A DNA stretch of 64,000 nt from Yamagishiella unicocca (taxonomy: Eukaryota; Chlorophyta; Chlorophyceae; Chlamydomonadales; Volvocaceae): the NCBI GenBank assembly GCA_003116995.1, contig BDSL01000087.1:330001-394000 (forward strand). The letters run 5' to 3'. The notes beneath the pieces were generated by a model. That model was not told the origin of the DNA. It ran no database searches and saw only the letters and a program-made list of their open reading frames with translations. The position numbers and the translations under genes are program-made. This document shows, piece after piece, positions 1 to 9,100 of this stretch (positions are counted from its first letter, which is position 1; every line of letters starts with the position of its first letter).

Positions 1-192
1 CAAGTGGTCTATCTAGTGCCAGGAAAGGAACAGATGGCGTCTGCTGCCCGTCCCCCGGATACAGATAAAATTAACATAGGCAGCAGCGACGCGAATATAC
101 AGCAGCAGCGATGGAGAATATACAAACCTCCGTGATGGAGTCCGTTGATACCATGCCGCGCTCTCCACCCTCTGCCGTGCGCCGGATTTCAG

Positions 193-3100
193 GCCGAGCT
201 GGGAGACCCCGAGCTGTGCGTGAACTCGGTGCTCGGACATGGCGGGTGCGGAGTGGTGTATCAGGGCACGTGGCGGAGGCTGCCAGTGGCGATCAAGACG
301 CTGGTGGTATCGGCTGAGGCACTGGGGAGCGGGGATGGTGTTGCCCGGCACCGCGCCGTGCTGGAGGCCGCCATATCAATTAGCCTGATACATGTCAACA
401 TCGTGGGTAAGCGTTGTGGGCGCGTGGAATTTATTAGCACGCTACGCATGAGCAGTTTATGTATGATCAGGCGGCTGCCCTCGGGAGATTGATGCATACC
501 AACACCTCAATTGACAAACACTCGTACAATTCATGTACTTACAGCAGCGAGTGCTAGCAGCAACGCGTGAGAGTAGAAGCGTTACAGCAATTTTATGAAG
601 GAAGCGAGCCCCTGTGTACAGAATGCCCCGTTCACACGACCAGACCCGGCCGGTAGCCCTCTCAGTCGATATGTGTAATCAATGTGGCCCCCTGAAACAC
701 GGGCACGTGTAGCACATGCTCCCGAACCCCACCTTTTGAAATGTCGCGCGCGATATTTGCTTGTTCTGTTGCTTGTTGAGAGCAAATCATTTACCCTGCC
801 TCTGTCAGCGATGACCATGCTCTTGCTGGTAAATCCATCCCACCCACTACAGCGACCTATTCGTACGACCTGAGGCCTCTCGTACAGAAGCCGTCAGCTT
901 CAGAGGGTGGCGGCACAGGCGGCACAGATGACTCCAATCTGGGGGTTTCGGAGCTCGGCCAGCAGCCTGAGGCGTGCGAGGCATTCAAGGTGTACATCAT
1001 CCAGGAGCTCTGCGACGGCGGCACTCTGCACCAACTGCTGGGTGGGTGCTGGCTGGGTGGGTGAATGGGGCCGGTTGTGAAAGCGCTTACAGTTGAATTA
1101 TCGGATGCAACTTGAATCATGGGCCGATTGCGGGTCATTGTAGCGAAGCTACACAGCAAGCACATAAGGCTGTACAACAGACCTAATAAGTACTAATAAC
1201 TACGCTCGCTCAGCATCCTAGGAGGCCTTTTCGCGACCTTCGTTACATTTGGTATCGAGACCAAATGTAACGAAGGTCGCGAAAAGGCCTCCTAGGGACG
1301 ACCTTGCGAAAGCAAGGGAGAACCGGTTTGGTCTCGATACCAAATGTAACGAAGGTCGCGAAAAGGCCACCTAGGATGCTGAGCGAGCGTAGTTATTAGT
1401 ACTTATTAGGTCTGTTGTACAGCCTTATGTGCTTGCTGTGTAGCTTCGCTACAGTCATACATGCAATTTTGGCTCGTGACGGTGTACCATCTCGACATCC
1501 AAGCCGACTGACACCTGCCCTCCCGCCTGTCCTCGCCGCTGCGCGCAGAAAAAAGCATAATCGGCTGCCTGCCAGCCGGCAGCCCCTCCCAGCTGCTGAC
1601 GCTGCGCCTGGCGCTGGACGTGGCCCTGGGCATGCAGCATATCCACAGCTGCCGCATTGTGCATGGTGACCTCAAGCCAGGTGGGAGGACCGTCAATGGC
1701 TGGGGCTGGGGCCGGCCTTTCTACTAGTCGACCTCGTACATATCCACGCGATCATCAATGCACCCCCCACAAGGCGCTCAGCTAGCTGACTTGATCCGTG
1801 CCTGCACCAAACTCCCCTGAGCTCAACACATGGTGTGTGACCATCGTCCTTGCCACCCAATGCCCTCATCCTGCGGGCATCCAGAGAACGTGCTGCTAGC
1901 GTTTGGCTCCCGGGCGGACCATGACCCCTGGAATCCACCGGTCAATAAAATGCCCCCACCTGGAGCCTTCTTCGGATCTTCGTTGGCTTCGGAGGCACTG
2001 GGCGCCGAGCCTGTGCCCGAGTTTATCGCCAAGGTGGCGGACTTTGGGCTGAGCCTGCGCCTGGCAGATGGGGCAACACACGCCTCGTGCAACTTTCATG
2101 GAACCCCAGCGTACAGGGCACCCGAGGTGGGTGCAGGCTTGGAGGCCGAGGAGTGGAGAATGAGGGAAGGGAAGCACAGGAAGTGAGGGGCGGCCGGGGC
2201 CACAGGTCGGGGGTGAGCTCAAGGCAGTGAAGGGAAGGTGGGGGGGTGCAAGGGAAACCCGTGTATGGGAGAAAAGAGGAGGACGGGGGGGGCTGCATCA
2301 ACGGGTTTCTCGGGACCCATGAGTCCAAGATGATATCATGTGCCGGGATGAGGGTGCTGCACCAGGCGTTCTGGACGGCTTGCAAGGACGCACCTTCCTG
2401 CTTTGTCTCGATTACTTAAGTCCATTATCCACCTCTCCCGCCATGCATGTCTCCAGGTCACTTCTGAAGGAGAGCTATCGCCCCGTGCGGATGTGTGGTC
2501 GTTTGGCATCATCCTGATCCAGCTCTTCTTCGGCTGCACGCTATTCGATCTGCACTCCGTTTACGAAGAGATGATGTCAACAAGGATGTTAGCAACAGGA
2601 CCGTACAAATCACTACCAGCAATGCAAGCCGTCCTGATTGAGGTGTGTTAGGGACCGAGTAGGGACCGGTATGTAAGGGCAGGGGCACATACGGTACTGT
2701 AGTGTTGTACCGCCCGCTTGCAACCCCAGTGGGATATTAGTAGTAACTGATACAGTGGGCCCCAGACCATAAGGTAGAGCCATCAGGTATGATGGAGGTC
2801 GGGGGAGTGGCCCCAGGTATGATGGAGGTCGGGGGAGTGGCCCCAGGTATGCTGTGCGTGTATGACGGTGTGGTCTGGGATTCTATGTCACAGCAAAACT
2901 CGTGACCCTGAACCCAAGAGTGCGTCTTCTGGCCGTTAAGGTGGTGCTGTTAGCACGCATGGAGTCTTGGGGCGAACTACTAGAGTTCCCAGGTCTGAGC
3001 CGCGACGATCGCGAAACAAGGGTATGCTCCGTTGCTTGCAGATTTTTTGCGTATAGCTTACAAAGTGTATGGTCTGTGTTACGCTCAATAAGGGTTGCTT

Positions 3101-3934
3101 AAGAGGGCCAAAAGATAGCCCGAGCCGCTCCTTAAATCCCCGAAAGGGCGCGATTCGGCGAGTCGCATCTCCGACACGCCAAATATCCTCCTTGGACGAC
3201 GTTTCGAAACATAAACAAACTAATCGGAAATGGCTAAACACTAAAACGGCTGCGATAACACGAATCCCACGAATACGCCTATTGGCGTGTCATCCGCTTC
3301 CAGTAGGTAGGAGCAGGCAAAGCTACGGGAGGCGAAGCCTATCCGCGCGGGCACCCAGAGCCCTCCCCGAGCTCCGACCCCTCCCTGCAGCCACTGAGAT
3401 GCGGCTACCGGAGCAGCTGGCATCGCACTTCGCGGCACCGACACATACAGGACTGCATTGGATGACCGATCAACTGATGATACATAGCATTTACCGCGCC
3501 CGGCCCCCACCTCCCGCTACATCCGGCCCTGCTGGACCACCTGCATCCTGCTGTGCACCGACTGCCCTGCCTAGCCCAGCCACAAGGAATGATCGTGTCT
3601 CTGCACTGACTTGTTCGGCTGTAGCTGCCGCCAACCATGTGCGCACCTTGCGCCCTGGCCACTGGTGCAACCCACTACCCGCCGGTCGTGCACCCATTCG
3701 TGCCATCCCGCCCCCGTGCACCCCGCGCAGGACATCATTGCCGCTGCTCAGAAACCCTTTGCCCTCCTGGTGGCGGCGTGCCTGTCGCCGGACCCACGCA
3801 AGCGTCCCAGCTTTCGCGAGATAGCCGCCCGGCTCCAAATCCTGTACGACAGAGCAGCGGCGACAGCTGCATCGGAGCCGAATGGGAGTGGAACCGGGGG
3901 CGGCCCCCTGCCGGCCAGCCGGCTTGGAATATAG
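193..3934 (+). CDS. TKL-like protein kinase, 5' end missing
   Basis: Serine/threonine or dual-specificity protein kinase catalytic domain, probably cytosolic. Exons 193-406, 853-1041, 1549-1680, 1885-2126, 2457-2642 and 3731-3934 join in consistent phase to give 388 residues and a TAG stop. Visible motifs in order: glycine loop GHGGCGVV, VAIK lysine, hinge-like QELCDGG, catalytic loop HGDLKPENVLL, ADFGLS, HGTPAYRAPE, DVWSFG, and a C-lobe CLSPDPRKRPSF. The catalytic loop has Gly in place of the Arg of HRD; the Asp, Lys and Asn are intact, so activity is plausible. The first exon begins at a splice acceptor (AG at 191-192), so N-terminal exons lie left of the window. Families of this kind are greatly expanded in volvocine algae; the TKL placement is inferred from motif style. 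An inverted-repeat transposon sits in the third intron segment (1042-1548). Convergent with the F-box/LRR gene. Confidence 0.9.
1139..1453. mobile_element. 315-bp inverted-repeat transposon (MITE-like) in kinase intron
   Basis: Terminal inverted repeats of 124 bp (1139-1262 and 1330-1453) match at all but one position (A/T near 1219/1373). A 67-bp centre (1263-1329) begins with a third, direct copy of the inner part of the arm (AAATGTAACGAAGG...). Both ends are flanked by the same 5-bp target duplication GTCAT (1134-1138 and 1454-1458). Each end starts with TGTAGCGAAGCTACA, itself nearly palindromic. No coding capacity, so it is non-autonomous. The 5-bp duplication does not by itself fix a superfamily. 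The near identity of the arms suggests a recent insertion. Confidence 0.92.
2786..2850. repeat. 30-bp tandem repeat in kinase intron
   Basis: Two complete identical 30-bp units starting GGTATGATGG at 2786 and 2816, followed by a partial third from 2846. It lies in the last, 1.09-kb intron of the kinase gene. The rest of that intron (2851-3730) holds no recognisable coding or repeat structure. Confidence 0.85.
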
Positions 3935-4593
3935 GCTAGGCAATTAGGTTTAGTCCGACGCTGCGCAGGCGCCTGCTCAACCCCATACATGGCCCATCCC
4001 AGGTATCCTCCCAACGGAGCGCAGCCTTAATGAACGCAAAGCCCCGTCATATGTCACTGAGCCAGGGCGCGGGTGCCGAAGTATGTGTCTCTTTTTGTGT
4101 GACAAGTAAGCTCGTGACATATTTTTCGTGTGGATCTTTTTTGTTACCGTTTCCCCGATTCACTTAGTGGAGAAATTCAGAACGCTCGGAATGAAAATGT
4201 TGTGCTCGGATGCGAGGGAATGTCTAAGCTCTGGTGTTAGAAGGGAAACGTAGCTATCGGCCAAGCTGTAGGGTGAGTATGCGCGGTGTGAGTATGTGGT
4301 GAGTCTCGAACAGCCAGGATCACCCGAGCTGAGGGAGTAGATCCCTACGATTACCATGTGCGCCGCGGGGAGAAGTTCCGCTGATGGACCCCCTGCCGTG
4401 GGCCCCTGCATCCCAAGCGGACGCCCGAATGATTGGAGAGTGCGGCATGACTGGGCCACCCGATGGACGACCTTCCCGCCTTACATTCCGGAAACGTTCG
4501 ATACCCCAAATGGGCGGGCGCCCAGTCTGCTGAGGTCGGAGGAAGCAACGGTGGTCAGCAATACGACTACGGTAGCAGAAGCTTATCGTGTTC

Positions 4594-4606
4594 TTACAGT
4601 GTGTAA
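4594..4606. terminator. Back-to-back candidate poly(A) signals, both strands
   Basis: TGTAA is the usual algal poly(A) signal. It occurs on + at 4602-4606, downstream of the kinase stop at 3934, and on - at 4594-4598 (TTACA on +), downstream of the F-box/LRR stop at 5124. They are 3 bp apart. The regions 3935-4593 and 4607-5123 contain no supported gene and are best read as the two 3' UTRs. Assignment is inference from position and motif. Confidence 0.45.
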
Positions 4607-5123
4607 AATAATTTGGTTAGGAGGCGGCGTTCTGAATTATTGAGCTCTTATGGTACAAGATGCGTCGAGGACTCACGCGGCGCGAGTACTGTTCGCAGCA
4701 GACCCAGACACACGTCTGCTCCTCAATCTCAACAGTACAGCACGACAATCCGTCAAGGCGACTCAATGGCACAAGGACCTTCCCGTAGAGCCCATGCTTT
4801 CCATGCACATAATCACTGACAACAAGCCCCCTGGCGAGCTAGAACCCCAATGCTGCCGAGGCTTGCAACCAGGGTCATCAGCTTCCTACTTCCCCGATCT
4901 GGGTCAGGACCGACCCGTGGGCCTAAAAAGTCGGTTTGCGCGCATTGGGGTGTGCCGTATTTGCTTATTTTGGTGTAGGAATTGTGAAAGGACAGCTCCG
5001 ATGACCTCATCAACACCCTCAACATGGCCGCCAAGCGCACACACTGACTCACCAAACACACAATGTATGCCTCCTGTTGTCCCCTCCTCCTGCCCCCGCA
5101 ACAACGAAACGTGCAGCGCGTCA

Positions 5124-6040
5124 CTAGTACGTTCCGGTGCTGCCATCCCCGTCGACCTCGCCAGTCGCGCTGCGCGCCTCCGCCCGCGCCACGTCCCCAG
5201 CCCGGCGCCACTCCGCGTTCGGCCTGCCGTACAACTTGTCAATCGTCGCCATGGCCACCCCCCAGCACCCGTCCAGCTCGAAGTGCTGCAGTCTCGGCAG
5301 CCGGGCGGCGAGCGAGACCACCGCCGTGTCTCCAATGTTGCGGCACTGGGGCAAGTGCAGGCGGCGGAGGCACGAAAGACGAGCCAGGTGGTTCAGGGCG
5401 ATGTCGTCCACACCTGAGCACGGGAGGCAGGAGTGGAGGGGAGGGGAGGGCGGGCGGAGAGGGGAGGGGGGAGGGGGGTGACTTGGAGAGTGGACAGTAC
5501 AGTAGGCTAAACCGCAGCGCCTCTACCGCAACTTCGCCGCAGCGCCATTATCAGCACCCGCACGAACGCGCTGCCAAGCCAGCCAGCAGGAGCCACTCGC
5601 GCCGCCAGCACACCCTCCCTGGACTCCACCCCGCGCCGCACCCGAGCACTTGTTGAGCTTGAGGCGGCGCAGTCTCGGCAGCCCCAGAGCCAGCGCCCTG
5701 ACCCCGAGGTGGTTGATCAGGGTGGCGCTGAGGTCCAGGTCGGTCAGGCACTGGCCCAGGCCGGCGACCATCTGAGGGGACACCCAGGAGCCGCGGGGCG
5801 GGAGGCGGGAGGGTGGGCCAAACAGGGGGAGAAGGGGCGGTAAGGGAGATGGGAGACATGTACGGCAGGACTGAGGCGTCTATCGACACCAGCAGCAACG
5901 GCACCAGCAGCAGCGGCAACCTCCCTCCATCCTAGCACCTTCCCCACTGCCCCATCATCCCAACTGTCGCTGCGGACCCGAAGCGGCGGTTCCGTCGCTT
6001 CCTCCCCGCGCCCCCCCTTACACTCACACAAGCACATACA

Positions 6041-6114
<74 letters not shown>

Positions 6115-9100
6115 CCTCGCGCTACGTCTACTTCGCGGCTCAGCTCAGCATTTATAAAACACACACACACACACACACATCGCCGCCCCGCACCTCCGCC
6201 ACGCCCGTGTTGTCCGTGTTGGTTGACGCCAGGTCCAGCAGCGCCAGGCGGGTGAGGCGGGACAGCGCCGCCAGCCCCGGGGCGCGGACGTACCAGGAGC
6301 GGGACAGCTGCAGCCGTGTCAGCGCGGACAGCTGGGCCACCTGGGGTGTTTCGAGGAAGACCAGTGGGTGCGAGAAAAAACCGTTTAGAAAAGACGTTTC
6401 GAGATGCATGCTGGGGGGGTGGGAGGGAAGGGCACAGGTGAGGGAGGGCAAATGGGGCGAGGCGGGGAACTGGGGGCGGCTCCCCTCGCAGGCCGGCGCC
6501 GCAACCGCTCCCGGCGTTTCCCTGTGCTCGCCACACGTGGTTGCAGCCTGCACCCGCACCTCCCACTCCACCCCACCTGGTGCAGGCCCTCGTCAGTCAC
6601 CCGGCAGTCCGACAGGTCCAGCTGCTGCAGCTGCAGCAGCGGGGGCTGTAGCGCACCCAGCCCGGTGCCGTTGATCTGTGAAGCGTGGGGGAAGAAGGCA
6701 GGGCGCAAAGTTCGGGGTGGTGTGGAGAGGAGGGGGGGATTCGAGGAAGACCCGTGGATGCCCGAAAAAAACCGTTTAAAACAGGAGGGGGGGAGGGGAG
6801 GGGAGGATCGAGGCACGCGAGAAGAAGCGGCAAGCGAGGGAGGAGGAGTAGGAGTTCACAAGCGGCCCCTCTCTTGCCGCCACCCATCTGCATGGCCCTA
6901 CCCGGTCCCTAGGACCCCGGCCCCCGCCCCACCTTCCAGCAGCCCCGTAGCTTGAGGCTGGTGAGCGCCGAGAGGGTGGTGAGGCACGACAGGGTCGAGT
7001 CCTGGCGGAGGGAGGACAGGCAGGCAGGGAGGCAGGAGGGAAGACGTCATCGCTACTGGCGGTAGCCCGACAGCTGCCCCCCCTGCCGCCCAGCAGCCCT
7101 TGCGTAAGGAGGAAACGAAGGAGCCAGGACCAGGGGAGGAGGGGCAGAGCTCTCGCCGCCCCCCAGGCCCCGCCAGCACGGCTCGAATACCGGAGGCAGC
7201 CGACCGCCCAGAAGCAGCTTGGCTCCCGTGCCAGTGCAGTCTCACCCCATAGGCCCCATCAGGCCCCACCCCCCAGCCTCCGCCCCCGCGCCCTCTCACC
7301 ACCAGGTTGAGGCAGTTTGACAGGTCCAGGTGCCGCAGCCCCACCATGCGCCCCAGCAGCGGACCCAACTGCTCGTTGCGCAGCCGGCTGCAGCCCTGAG
7401 AGTGGGGCGGCGAGAAGACCCGTCAACACGACACCATGAGGGCGGCGGGGAGGGCGCGGGAGAGGGAGGGTGGGAGGGTGGGCGGGTTAGGAGCCAGCGG
7501 CGGTCTGGACGAGGCGTCGTGCACGAGGGGTGCCACGTGTGCCGTGTACGGCAGGAAGCGACCGGGGCAGGGCGCCTAGCTCCGAGCCGACCCTCCTAGC
7601 TTCCACACGTGTCGTACGGCCCCGCTGATGTCCAGTCAACCCGCCCCTCCCGCTCGACCCCCCTCCCGCTCCCCTACCTGGAGCTCCAGCCGTGAGAGGC
7701 CCGGCAGGCCCCGCGCCGCCGCCTCCACCCCCTCCTCGGTCACTGAGTGGCTGTGGGGGGGTCCCAGCGAGAAAGAACGCAGCTGCGGGAACAGAGCCGA
7801 CAGCGCCTTCAGGCCTGGGGCCCGAGGGAGGTGAGGGGGAGGGACGGAGGTGGCGCGGAGGGAGGGGCGGTGTCTCTAGGCGTCCCGAGTTCATTGATGT
7901 CCCTAGCTTGCTCTGCTTGGCGGTCCCAGGCAGGACCCGCCATCATCTCATGTATCGCCTAACGCACATACTGTTCGCTTTTGCGTTTCGAACGTATCGT
8001 GGTTTTCCCTTCTCAATACCACACCTCACAAACAACAGCGGCACCTCCCACCCCCGCGCCCACCTGCGTCGCTTGAGAGCGCCGCCGCGCCCCCGCCGCT
8101 GCCGCCGCCTCCGATGCGGCCGGCTCTGCCCGCCTGCCCCGAGTCGCCGATCTCCAGCCTCGTAAGGCCCGTGAGGGGCGCCAGCGCCTTAAGGCGGTCC
8201 AGGTTCCAGCCGGGGCGGCGGAGGACCAGACTGCGCAGCGTGGGCGCCAGGCCGGCCAGGCTGGGGAGCAGGTGGTCCAGATCCTGGGAGGGAGGGGGAG
8301 GCGGGGCGGCAGGGTGGCGCGACACCTCCGGTGAGCTGTTCGGCACCTTCAGCGAGCTGTTCGACACCTTCGGCGAGCCGTTCAAGTGCCGTGTGCGTTG
8401 CCAGCCCGCCGTGCGCCGGACATCTCGCATCAAAGGACACCGCCACCGCCACGTCACCCCCACCCCCACCAACATCGTCACCCCCACCACCACCAACATC
8501 GTCACCACCACCCCCACCAACATCGTCACCACCACCACCATCGCCAGACGCGCAATGGAACGGTTGCAAAGCGACATGGAAGCAACTCAAAGGAGCAGCA
8601 GCGCCGCCGGCTGCCGCCTGTCCCGCCCCCACCTGCCTCAGCACCAGCTGGTGCGGCACCACTGACAGCGACTCGATGCTCAGCTCCTCCAGCTGCCGCA
8701 GCTGCGACACGCCCTCGGCCACGTCGGTGCCCTCCAGCTGCGCCGAGGTGCCGGACAGCGACAGCCGCCGCAGCCCCGTCAGGCCAGCAGCCTGCGGGGG
8801 GGGGGGAGCAGCCAGGGGGCTAGGTGGCGAGGTGGCGAGGCCGCGAGGATGCGGTGAATGTCTTGGGCGCCCTCTGCCGCCCTGGAGGCCGCAGCTCACC
8901 CATCAGGCCCTCAGCAGGACCTCCACCGCCACCCCTGGCGCGAACAGCCGCAGCAGTAGAGCCGCTCCTCGCCTCCCCCTGGAGCCCACTCACCAAGGCT
9001 CCTCGCCTCCCCCCTGGAGCCCACTCACCAAGGCTCCGAACGGCCTGGCCTGCTCCGCCTGGCTGCAGTCCCGCATCGCCAGCTCCGTCAGCTGCCCCAG

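Noticed and set aside
6043..6111. Cys/Val-repeat proteins encoded in CA/GT runs
   Set aside because: These frames are artefacts of the microsatellite; the same pattern occurs at the other CA/GT runs.
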